DNA of 64,000 nt from Solirubrobacterales bacterium (GTDB lineage Bacteria > Actinomycetota > Thermoleophilia > Solirubrobacterales > 70-9): the NCBI GenBank assembly GCA_025964255.1, contig JAOPZF010000200.1, positions 1 to 64,000 on the forward strand, read 5' to 3'. Positions 57,455 through 64,000 of this stretch are shown in pieces (the stretch's first letter is position 1; every line of letters begins with the position of its first letter). A program made the translations under genes and the position numbers. The notes beneath the pieces are model-generated. The model saw only the letters and a program-made list of their open reading frames with translations, was not told where the DNA came from and did not search any database.

Positions 57455-58329
57455 CGCGTCGCCCCGGCGGTGTCGGCAAGCTCGGCGACCGCGGCCTGGT
57501 AGCCGGCCTCGTCGACATCGAGGTAGCGACGGCTGAAGGCGGCCCAGGCCTCGGGGTCGCGCGCCGCCTCGGCGTAGGTGCGCTGGAAGGCCTCGTCGCG
57601 GTCGTAGTCGGGCTCGCAGGAGGTGAAGTGGGCGCCGTTCGGGGCGGGGACGACGCCGGCGACGTAGGCGCGGCTGATCCGCATCGTCGCCGGGTGGACC
57701 TGGCCCAGCTCGCTGGTCGGGACGACCTCCTCGCAGGAGACATAGGCGCGCTCGGCGGCCTGGCAGTAGAGGTCGTCGAAGTAGAGGTCGGGGCCGAGGT
57801 ACTCGGCGTTGCCTTGGGCGTCGGCGCGGTTCAGGTGGACGATCGCGGCGTCGAGCTTCAGCGCCGGCATCGCGACCAGCTCGTCGCCACCGTAGGGCGA
57901 GGCAACGGTGCGCAGGTCGGGGTTGATCTGCATCACGTCGGAGCCGAGCCCGGCCCGCAGCGGCAGGAAGGAGACCCGGTTGGCGGCCGCGTAGAGGCCC
58001 CAGAAGACCATCCCCTCGTCGTACTCGACCGCCTCGATCGTGCTCGCCTGGCGGGCGGCGCGGAAGTGCGGGTCGAGCGGGATCGTGTCCAGCGAGACGA
58101 AGCCGTAGACCACCTTGCGGACCTTGCCCGCGGCGCAGAGCAGGCCGACGTCGGGGCCGCCGTAGGAGACGACGGTGAGGTCGGTGAGGTCCGAGCGGAG
58201 GATCGCGCGGACCAGCGACATCGGCTTGCGGCGCGAACCCCAACCACCGATCCCGAGCGTCATCCCGGAGCGCAGCTCCGCCACGACCTGGTCCTCATTC
58301 ATCCGCTTGTCTGGAAGTCCGTCCGGCAT
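57451..58329 (-). CDS. ipdA: IpdA, alpha subunit of the COCHEA-CoA ring hydrolase
   Basis: 292 aa. SGMTLGIGGWGSRRKPMSLVRA, VVSYGGPDVGLLCAAGKVRK, VEYDEGMVFWGL (conserved acidic site), GLGSDVMQINP, LNRADAQGNAEYLGPD. Very IpdA-like. First gene of a minus-strand operon (ipdA-ipdB-ipdC-SDR-fadA6-SDR-SDR). A KstR2-type palindrome sits 19 bp upstream of the ATG. Confidence 0.94.
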   Translation of the reverse strand: MPDGLPDKRMNEDQVVAELRSGMTLGIGGWGSRRKPMSLVRAILRSDLTDLTVVSYGGPDVGLLCAAGKVRKVVYGFVSLDTIPLDPHFRAARQASTIEAVEYDEGMVFWGLYAAANRVSFLPLRAGLGSDVMQINPDLRTVASPYGGDELVAMPALKLDAAIVHLNRADAQGNAEYLGPDLYFDDLYCQAAERAYVSCEEVVPTSELGQVHPATMRISRAYVAGVVPAPNGAHFTSCEPDYDRDEAFQRTYAEAARDPEAWAAFSRRYLDVDEAGYQAAVAELADTAGATR

Positions 58330-58347
58330 ATCGAAGGCGCTTGAACA

Positions 58348-58361
58348 AGCAAGCGCTTGGT
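58348..58361. promoter_or_regulatory. KstR2-type operator upstream of ipdA
   Basis: AGCAAGCGCTTGGT fits the published KstR2 consensus AnCAAGnnCTTGnT at every fixed position. It lies between ipdA and the carbonic-anhydrase-like gene. Confidence 0.75.
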
Positions 58362-58369
58362 TTTAGACC

Positions 58370-58957
58370 TTATTTTCCCCGGGCCGCCGAGTCAAGCAGA
58401 GCGGCGGATTCGGCTCCCCGATCGGCGAAGTCGGCCCCGGTGATACCGATTCCGGCGGCGATGTAGCGGCCGACGATCGCCGCGTACTCGACGGCGCCGG
58501 CGGCGATGTAGTCGGCGCCAGGGCTGTCGGAGCGGACCAGTTCGGCGGGGACGCCCTGGGCGCGGTAGCCGCTCGGGACCTCGAGGCCGCGGGCCAGGAC
58601 CGCGCCCGCCGCGGCGGTCGTGCCGCGACGCAGGATCGAGCCGGGCAGCATCTGCGCCGCGACCGCGACCATGCAGCTGTCCTCGACGGTGGCCGTCTCG
58701 ATGAAGGCGAGGTGGGCGACGATGCAGTCGTCGCCGACGATCGTCGGGGCGACCGGCCCGGCATGGAGCACGGCATTGTCCTGGATGCTGGTCCGCTTGC
58801 CGACCCGGATCGCGCCGAAGTCACCGCGCAGAACGGCGCCCGGCCAGATGCTCGAGCCTTCGCCGATCTCGACGTCGCCGATGATCGTCGCGTCGGGATG
58901 GACCCAGGCGGTCGGGGCGATCCTCGGGACGTGGTCCCCGAGCGCCGAGATCGTCAC
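58370..58957 (-). CDS. Gamma-carbonic-anhydrase-like hexapeptide-repeat protein
   Basis: 195 aa, GTG start in a GTGA overlap with the amidohydrolase. Left-handed beta-helix hexapeptides (VHPDATIIGDVEIGEGSSIW, AVLRGDFGAIRVGKRTSIQDNAVLH). The first zinc His (LHAG) and a second (VAH) are present, but the third, normally in 'GHGAxLHG', is replaced in AHLAFIE, so carbonic anhydrase activity is doubtful. Family members occur in CoA-ester catabolic operons. Role unknown. Confidence 0.8.
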   Translation of the reverse strand: MTISALGDHVPRIAPTAWVHPDATIIGDVEIGEGSSIWPGAVLRGDFGAIRVGKRTSIQDNAVLHAGPVAPTIVGDDCIVAHLAFIETATVEDSCMVAVAAQMLPGSILRRGTTAAAGAVLARGLEVPSGYRAQGVPAELVRSDSPGADYIAAGAVEYAAIVGRYIAAGIGITGADFADRGAESAALLDSAARGK

Positions 58958-59856
58958 CGGGCGCCCTCGGCGTCAAGGCGATAGGCGCGGCGGGCGTTGT
59001 CGACGAAGAAGGCGCGGCGCTCGGCGTCGGAGAGGCCGGCGACGGTCGCGCTCACCGAGTCGATCAGCGTCGAGTAGTCCCCGTACATCGCCTCGACCGG
59101 GAAGTTGCCGCCGAACATGCAGCGGGCCGGGCCGAAGGCCTCGAGGCAGCCCTCGATCCAGGGACGGAGCGTCGCGGGGTCGAGCGAGTGGGTGGCCATA
59201 CCGAGGCCGGAGACCTTGCAGTCGAGGTTGGGGAGGGCGGCGAGCCGGTCGATCCCGGCGCGCCAGGCGGCGAGCCCGTCCTCGTCGATCGCGGTCGGCC
59301 AGCCCGAGTGCTCGAGCACGACGTGGAGGTCGGGCCAGGTTTCCAGCAGCGCCGCGAAGGCGGCGGCGCCGGCCGGGTGGGCGACGAGGTCGAAGACGAG
59401 CTCGCGTTCGTCGAGCGCCGCGCAGATGTCGGCCGCCGTGCCGCCCGCCGGGTCGAGCCCGGTGAGGACGCGGATGCCGCGGAAGCGCGGGCTCCGGGCC
59501 TGGGCGTCGAGGTCGGCCTCGATCGCGGCGCGGCTCTGGTCGGCTTCGAGGGCGCCGATCGTCACCGCGGGCAGGCCGATCTCGTCGAGCACGCCGTCGA
59601 CCCAGACGCCCTCCTCGATATGCACGCGCGGCGCGCTCACCGCGCTGACGTGGACGAGGCCGAGCAGCTCGACCGCGCTCGTCTCCTCGCGCAGTTGCGG
59701 CAGGAGGAAGTCGCGGGCCATGCGGGTGACGTCGCCGAGCCCGGCGAACGCTTTCGCCGCCACCGGGTCCTGCATCGCCGGGTACCAGGGACGCGCCGAG
59801 GGCTCCCAGAGGTGTACGTGTGCGTCGACCAACCGCAGCCGTCCGTCCTCGCTCAT
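58954..59856 (-). CDS. Amidohydrolase-2 family metal hydrolase/decarboxylase
   Basis: 300 aa from the ATG at 59856 (GGAAGGGAG SD). Metal-binding DAHVHLWEP near the N-terminus, LEHSGWP (His), MFGGNFPVE and late VDNARRAYRL: the pattern of amidohydrolase-2 enzymes (lactonases, ACMSD-like decarboxylases). Upstream, two CAAG-CTTG palindromes (59882-59895 and 59903-59920) precede it, so it is probably co-regulated with the divergent acyl-CoA dehydrogenase. Possible ring-lactone or side-product hydrolase. Confidence 0.85.
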   Translation of the reverse strand: MSEDGRLRLVDAHVHLWEPSARPWYPAMQDPVAAKAFAGLGDVTRMARDFLLPQLREETSAVELLGLVHVSAVSAPRVHIEEGVWVDGVLDEIGLPAVTIGALEADQSRAAIEADLDAQARSPRFRGIRVLTGLDPAGGTAADICAALDERELVFDLVAHPAGAAAFAALLETWPDLHVVLEHSGWPTAIDEDGLAAWRAGIDRLAALPNLDCKVSGLGMATHSLDPATLRPWIEGCLEAFGPARCMFGGNFPVEAMYGDYSTLIDSVSATVAGLSDAERRAFFVDNARRAYRLDAEGAR

Positions 59857-59881
59857 CGCTCGCTCCCTTCCCTCGATCACC

Positions 59882-59895
59882 CAAGCAATTGCTTG
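59882..59895. promoter_or_regulatory. Secondary CAAG/CTTG palindrome
   Basis: CAAGCAATTGCTTG, a perfect 14-bp palindrome with the same half-sites as the KstR2 motif but a 6-bp spacer instead of 2. It lies 7 bp from the full operator at 59903-59920. Confidence 0.5.
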
Positions 59896-59902
59896 CGCCA
59901 GT

Positions 59903-59920
59903 CTAGCAAGCGCTTGCTAG
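59903..59920. promoter_or_regulatory. KstR2-type operator between amidohydrolase and acyl-CoA dehydrogenase genes
   Basis: Perfect 18-bp palindrome CTAGCAAGCGCTTGCTAG, containing AGCAAGCGCTTGCT (fits AnCAAGnnCTTGnT). The same 18 bp recur at 63637-63654. Confidence 0.82.
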
Positions 59921-59959
59921 GGTGAGCGCCGGGAAAACGGGACTAGATGGAGGTGGACG

Positions 59960-61144
59960 TTGCCGAACGCCAGTGACGCGGTACCGACCTGGCTGAACGC
60001 CGAGGAGACGATGTTCCGGGCCGAAGTCCGTCGGTTCGCCCGCACCGAGCTGCGGCCGCTGGTCGCCGAGATCGACCGCAGCGGCGAGTTCCCGCGTGCG
60101 GCGATCGAGACGATGGACTCGCTCGGCCTCTTCTCCCTCGCGGTCCCCGAGGAGCATGGCGGGGCCGACGCCTCGCTCGGCCTCCAGTGCGTCGTCGCCG
60201 AGGAGCTGGCCTACGCGACGCCGGTCGCCTCGCTGGTGGTCAGCCCGAGCCTGGTCACGGCACTGATCCTGCGCGCGGCGGGCGGCGACGTCGCCGACGA
60301 GTACCTGAAGCGGGTGGCGACGCCGATGACGCTCACCGCGGTCGCACTCTCGGAGCCCGACTCAGGGTCCGACGCCGCCTCGATCACCGCCCGCGCCGTG
60401 CGCGACGGCGACGACTACGTCCTCAACGGCCGCAAGTCGTGGATCACCAACGGCGGTATCGCCGACCTCTTCTGCGTCTTCGCCCGGACCGGCTCGGTCG
60501 CGGACCGCGCCCGCGGCATCAGCGCCTTCATGCTCGACGCCGATACGCCAGGCTTCTCGGTCGCGAAACTCGAGGACAAGATGGGCCTACGCGGCTCGAC
60601 CACCGCGGAGTGCGTGCTCGAGGACGTCCGCCTCCCGGCAACCCAGCTGATCGGGGTCGAGGGCGGCGGGTTCCGCTACGTGATGGAGGCCTTTGACAAG
60701 ACCCGGCCGCTGATCGCCTGCGTCGCCCTCGGGATCGCCCAGGCGGCCCTCGACGTGGCCCTTCTCTACGCCCAGGAGCGCCGGCAGTTCGGCAAGGCGA
60801 TCGGCGAGTTCCAGGGCCTGCAGTTCCTGCTCGCCGACATGGCGATCGCGCTGGAGTCGGGGCGCACGCTCACCTACGAGGCCGCCCGCCTCGTCGACCT
60901 CGGCTCGCCGCACACGACCGTCTACGCGTCGATGGCGAAGTCGTGGGGGACCGACGTCGCGATGAAGATCACCACCGACGCCGTGCAGGTGCTCGGCGGC
61001 TTCGGCTACGTCAAGGACTTCCCGGTCGAGCGGATGATGCGCGACGCGAAGATCTTCCAGATCTTCGAGGGGACCAACCAGATCCAGCGCGGGATCATCG
61101 CCCGCGAGCTGAACGCCTGGGCGCGGACGGAGGCGCGCGCATGA
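59960..61144 (+). CDS. Acyl-CoA dehydrogenase (FadE-type)
   Basis: 394 aa, TTG start 4 nt after GGAGGTG GAC (strong SD). N-terminal helical domain, ALSEPDSGSDAASI (FAD/substrate loop), KSWITNGG, the RRQFGKAIGEFQ block, LGGFGYVKDFPVERMMRD, and catalytic Glu in FEGTNQIQR. Symbol left blank because FadE30-33 cannot be separated by eye. Overlaps the following hydratase by 4 nt. Confidence 0.92.
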   Translation: MPNASDAVPTWLNAEETMFRAEVRRFARTELRPLVAEIDRSGEFPRAAIETMDSLGLFSLAVPEEHGGADASLGLQCVVAEELAYATPVASLVVSPSLVTALILRAAGGDVADEYLKRVATPMTLTAVALSEPDSGSDAASITARAVRDGDDYVLNGRKSWITNGGIADLFCVFARTGSVADRARGISAFMLDADTPGFSVAKLEDKMGLRGSTTAECVLEDVRLPATQLIGVEGGGFRYVMEAFDKTRPLIACVALGIAQAALDVALLYAQERRQFGKAIGEFQGLQFLLADMAIALESGRTLTYEAARLVDLGSPHTTVYASMAKSWGTDVAMKITTDAVQVLGGFGYVKDFPVERMMRDAKIFQIFEGTNQIQRGIIARELNAWARTEARA

Positions 61145-61902
61145 TCCTCCGCGAAGAGCGCTCGGAGGATCGCGTCCTCGAGCTGACGCTGAATCGGCCG
61201 GAGAAGCTGAATACGCTGAACGTGCCGATCCTGGAGGCGCTCCGCGAAGCGCAGGCGAAGGCGCTCGAGGATCCCGAGGTGCGGGCGATCCTGCTGCGCG
61301 GCGCCGGCCCCACCTTCTGCGCCGGCGCCGACCTCGAGCACGTCGAGGCGATGCACGTGGACCGGGCCACCTCGCGCACCTACCTGAACCTGCTGCGCGA
61401 GGTGATCGTCGGTTTCGAGCGGATGCCGCAGCCGGTGATCGGCGCGCTCCACGGCCACGTACTGGCGGGTGGCCTCGAGCTGGCGTTGGGCTGCGACGTC
61501 CTCGTCGCCGCGCGCTCCTGCCGGATCGGCGACCAGCACATGCGGCGCGGGTTCATCCCCGGCGGCGGCAACACCCAGCGGATACCGCGCCTGGTCGGCC
61601 CGCTGCGGGCGATGGACCTTCTGCTCACCGGCCGCTGGCTCGACGCGACCGAGGCCTGCCAGATCGGCCTGGTCTCCCGCGTCGCCGATGACGGTGAGGA
61701 GGTGGCGCTGGCGCGGGAGATCGCCGCGGAGGTGGCGGCGAAGAGCCCGCAGGCGGTCCGCGAGGTCAAGCGGCTCACCCGACTGGCGACGGAGGCGCCC
61801 CTCGCCGAGGCCCTGCAGGCCGAGATCGAGTCGGTGATGGCCTACTACCCGAGCCCGGACTTCACGGCCGCCCTGCGGACTTTCTTCGACCGGGCCCGTT
61901 AA
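61141..61902 (+). CDS. Enoyl-CoA hydratase/isomerase-family protein (EchA20-like by context)
   Basis: 253 aa. Crotonase fold: LNRPEKLNTLN, oxyanion-hole GPTFCAGADLEHV, ALHGHVLAGGLELALGCDVLVA, and GFIPGGGNTQRIPRLVG. In KstR2 clusters the crotonase EchA20 hydrolyses a ring of a CoA ester, and this may be that gene. Hydratase/isomerase activity is equally possible. It overlaps the dehydrogenase and directly abuts the flavoprotein gene. Confidence 0.87.
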   Translation: MILREERSEDRVLELTLNRPEKLNTLNVPILEALREAQAKALEDPEVRAILLRGAGPTFCAGADLEHVEAMHVDRATSRTYLNLLREVIVGFERMPQPVIGALHGHVLAGGLELALGCDVLVAARSCRIGDQHMRRGFIPGGGNTQRIPRLVGPLRAMDLLLTGRWLDATEACQIGLVSRVADDGEEVALAREIAAEVAAKSPQAVREVKRLTRLATEAPLAEALQAEIESVMAYYPSPDFTAALRTFFDRAR

Positions 61903-62868
61903 ATGGGTCCGGCGCTGGCGGTCGGCCCCCAGCTGCCGATCTTCGACCCCACCGGCACCGGTCTGATGAACCCCGCCGAGGCCGCCCGGGCGGCCGAGGA
62001 GCTCGGCTTCGACATCGCCTTCGTCGGCGACCACCTGGCCTTCAACCCGCCCTGGCTCGAATGCATCGCCTGTCTCGCCGCGGCCTCCGCCTCGACCAAG
62101 CGGCTGATGCTCGGCACCAGCGTGGTGCTGGCGGCGATGCGCGAGCCCGCCTGGCTCGCGAAGCAGATCGCCACGCTGCAGTTCCTCTCCGGCGGACGGC
62201 TGCTGCTCGGGGTCGGGGTCGGCGGCGAGAACCCGGCCGAGTGGGAGGCGGTGGGCGTCCCGGTGCGGGAGCGGGGGCGACGGACCGATGCCTTCCTCGA
62301 GGCCCTGCCACGACTGCTCGAAGGCCGGCCGGCGCGGGTCGGGGCGCCGGTGGACCTCCCGATCCCCGAGCTGCGGCCCGCGGCGGAACCGCCGCCCCTG
62401 TGGATCGGCGGGCGGAGCGACGCCGCCCTGCGACGCGCCGCCCGCTTCGCCGACGGCTGGCTCGGTGCGTTCGTCGACGCCGGCGGGGTGCCCAGGCACC
62501 GAGAGCGGCTCGGCGAGCTCGCCCGCCAGGCGGGCCACACGGAGGCCCCGCGGATCGGCGTCAGCGTCTTCATCAACGTCTGCGACGACATCGCGGGCGG
62601 GCGCGAGGAGGCGCGCGCATACTTCGAGGGCCTCTACCGACTGCCGCTCGAACGGGTCGAGCGCTACTGCCTGATCGGCCCCCCCGAGCACGTCGTCGAA
62701 GGCTTGGTCCGCTACGTCGAGGCGGGCGTATCACTGTTCACCCTGGTCGCGGTCGCGCCGCGCCCTTTCGCCCAGTACGAGGCGCTGGCCGCCGTCCGCG
62801 CCGCGCTCCTGGGCGCCGTCGGCGCGGCGCCGCTCGAGCTTGGGCGGCCGCTCGGCTGCTGGGAGTGA
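61903..62868 (+). CDS. LLM-class flavin/F420-dependent oxidoreductase
   Basis: 321 aa, ATG immediately after the preceding TAA. Luciferase-like monooxygenase fold: AARAAEELGFDIAFVGDHLAF, LMLGTSVVLAAMREPAWLAKQIATLQFLSGGRLLLGVGVGGE, PPLWIGGRSDAALRRAARFADGWLG. Actinobacterial members commonly use F420. Last gene of the plus-strand operon, convergent with the SDR at 62887. Confidence 0.88.
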   Translation: MGPALAVGPQLPIFDPTGTGLMNPAEAARAAEELGFDIAFVGDHLAFNPPWLECIACLAAASASTKRLMLGTSVVLAAMREPAWLAKQIATLQFLSGGRLLLGVGVGGENPAEWEAVGVPVRERGRRTDAFLEALPRLLEGRPARVGAPVDLPIPELRPAAEPPPLWIGGRSDAALRRAARFADGWLGAFVDAGGVPRHRERLGELARQAGHTEAPRIGVSVFINVCDDIAGGREEARAYFEGLYRLPLERVERYCLIGPPEHVVEGLVRYVEAGVSLFTLVAVAPRPFAQYEALAAVRAALLGAVGAAPLELGRPLGCWE

Positions 62869-62886
62869 GTGCGGCCGGGCGGCCGC

Positions 62887-63609
62887 TCAGCTCATCGTGA
62901 TGCCGCCGTTGACGCTGAGCGTCTGGCCGGTCACGTAGCCAGCGGCGGGCGAGGCGAGATAGGCGACCGCGGCGGCAACGTCCTCGGGCGTCCCGAGGGT
63001 GCCGAGCGGGATCGCCCGCAGGAGCCCCTCGCGGAGGCGGGGTCGCTCGTCGAGGATCGCCCGCGAGCGCTCGGTATCGATCGGGCCGGGGCAGATCACG
63101 TTGGCGGTCACCGACGCTCTCGCCGCCTCGCGGGCGACCGACTTGGCGAAGCCGAGCAGGCCCGCCTTGGTCGCCGCGTAGACCGCCTCGCCCCCGGCGC
63201 CGGCGCGGGCGCTGTCGGAGGAGACGTAGACGAGCCGGCCCCAGCCGCGCTCGGTCATCCCGGGGAGCACAGCGTGGGTGAGCAGCATCGGCGCCCGTAG
63301 GTTGACCTGCCAGAGCAGGTCCCAGCCAACCGGATCGCTGGTCGCGAAACGCTCGACCACCGGCAGCCCGGCGACCGCGGCGAGGACGTCGACCGGATGC
63401 TCGCCGAGCGCTGCCACCTGGGCCGGGTCGGTGAGATCGGCGGGCAGCGCCTCGATCTCGAGCTCGGCGGCGAGCGCGTCGAGGCGCTCGCCAGGCAGGT
63501 CGGTCGCCAGCACGGTCAGGCCCGCCGCGAGCAGCGACGCGCAGACGGCGCGGCCGATGTCGCTGGCGGCGCCGCTGACCAGCGCCGTACGGGTTGATTC
63601 CAGGGTCAT
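62887..63609 (-). CDS. SDR oxidoreductase
   Basis: 240 aa from the ATG at 63609 (GGAGGAGAG SD). Cofactor motif VSGAASDIGRA, VSSDSARAG (Ser), VYAATKAG (Tyr/Lys), PGPIDTERS and LSVNGG. A KstR2-type operator lies 27 bp upstream, shared with the divergent ipdF-like gene, so the SDR probably belongs to the same regulon. Confidence 0.88.
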   Translation of the reverse strand: MTLESTRTALVSGAASDIGRAVCASLLAAGLTVLATDLPGERLDALAAELEIEALPADLTDPAQVAALGEHPVDVLAAVAGLPVVERFATSDPVGWDLLWQVNLRAPMLLTHAVLPGMTERGWGRLVYVSSDSARAGAGGEAVYAATKAGLLGFAKSVAREAARASVTANVICPGPIDTERSRAILDERPRLREGLLRAIPLGTLGTPEDVAAAVAYLASPAAGYVTGQTLSVNGGITMS

Positions 63610-63636
63610 CAAACCAAACTCTCCTCCGCCGGTAAT

Positions 63637-63654
63637 CTAGCAAGCGCTTGCTAG
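63637..63654. promoter_or_regulatory. KstR2-type operator in the SDR/ipdF divergent promoter
   Basis: Second copy of the 18-bp palindrome CTAGCAAGCGCTTGCTAG, identical to 59903-59920. Confidence 0.82.
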
Positions 63655-63684
63655 GTTCCAAATGCCCGACTAAGCTGATCCCGC

Positions 63685-64000
63685 ATGTCTGAGAGTAACC
63701 CCCGAACCGCACCCACCCCGCCCCCCGGCCACGGTCTGCTGGACGGGAAGACCGTGCTGGTGACCGCCGCCGCGGGCACCGGGATCGGCTTCGCGACGGC
63801 GCTCCGATGCGCCCAGGAGGGCGCCCGGGTGGCGATCTCCGACCGCCACGAGCGCCGCCTCGGCGAAGCCGCCGAGCGCCTTGCCGCGGAGACCGGCGAG
63901 ACCCCGCTGGCGATCCCCTGCGACGTCACCGTCGAGGCGCAGGTCGGGGCGATGATCGACGCCGCGGTCGCGGGTCTCGGCCGAATCGACGTGATGGTCA
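63685..64000 (+). CDS. ipdF: IpdF-like SDR, partial (continues past the window)
   Basis: 105 codons visible, open at the right edge. GHGLLDGKTVLVTAAAGTGIGFATA, then VAISDRHERRLGEAAE and CDVTVEAQV are characteristic of the Rv3559c/IpdF group (dehydrogenase of the HIP pathway), whose cofactor motif reads AAAGTGIG. The ATG at 63685 lacks a strong SD. The active site lies outside the window. Confidence 0.8.
   Translation, partial: MSESNPRTAPTPPPGHGLLDGKTVLVTAAAGTGIGFATALRCAQEGARVAISDRHERRLGEAAERLAAETGETPLAIPCDVTVEAQVGAMIDAAVAGLGRIDVMV

Noticed and set aside
1-64000. CRISPR array or Cas genes
   Set aside because: No regularly spaced identical repeats. The repeats seen are two-copy modules, short tandem units or palindromes. 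The Cas4-like nuclease domain is part of a UvrD-type protein.
1-64000. Ribosomal RNA genes or a complete insertion sequence
   Set aside because: No rRNA-like stretch. The only transposase-like gene (31355-32476) shows no terminal inverted repeats or intact catalytic residues.

Overview
The window is high-GC DNA with frequent GTG/TTG starts and many 4-nt start/stop overlaps. It carries a complete mycofactocin locus and a set of genes for degrading the steroid C/D rings. Together these point to an actinomycete (Actinomycetota). A soil Thermoleophilia/Solirubrobacterales member is my best guess, but that is inference and no marker in the window fixes the taxon.

Layout. (1) 1-9,082, all minus strand: exported proteins. 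These are a GLUG/Ig-repeat surface protein cut by the left edge, a Tat-exported purple-acid-phosphatase-like enzyme with five Ig-like repeats, a Tat-exported DUF1259 protein, and a secreted eight-repeat protein with an InlB-B-like domain. (2) 9,610-9,682: tRNA-Ala(CGC). (3) 9,641-45,370: an integrative element of about 35.7 kb, bounded by a perfect 47-bp direct repeat that copies the 3' part of the tRNA gene. (4) 45.7-52.1 kb: mycofactocin biosynthesis (mftA, B, C, D, E plus an SDR on the minus strand; mftR and mftF on the plus strand). (5) 52.1-64 kb: SDRs, thiolase, ipdC, ipdB, ipdA, an acyl-CoA dehydrogenase, an enoyl-CoA hydratase-family gene, an LLM flavoprotein and the start of an ipdF-like SDR. 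This matches the KstR2 regulon for the HIP stage of steroid catabolism. Three palindromes that fit the KstR2 operator lie in its promoter regions.

Inside the element, left to right: a nucleosidase + STAND NTPase pair divergent from a cytidine-deaminase-like gene (candidate immunity cassette). Next is a tightly coupled minus-strand mobility operon: C5 methyltransferase, TraG/VirD4-type coupling ATPase, replication-relaxation protein, excisionase-like HTH protein, 31-codon ORF and tyrosine integrase. Then come an ArsR regulator next to duplicated 145-bp modules and large palindromes, and a minus-strand operon of five XRE-type regulators (one frameshifted), an OmpR-type response regulator and two small proteins. 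A plus-strand biosynthetic operon follows (acyltransferase, ACP, AsnB, NadE-like, SGNH-like, AMP-ligase), then a transposase-derived protein, a TPR-dehydratase fusion and a convergent DegT aminotransferase. The element ends with a UvrD helicase/Fe-S nuclease and a NurA-HerA-C5 methyltransferase set (candidate restriction-like defence system).

A conserved hairpin element occurs three times on the minus strand (9.33, 14.84 and 24.75 kb). One copy sits directly in front of the start of the XRE operon. It is the clearest sequence signal here that I cannot assign to a known family.
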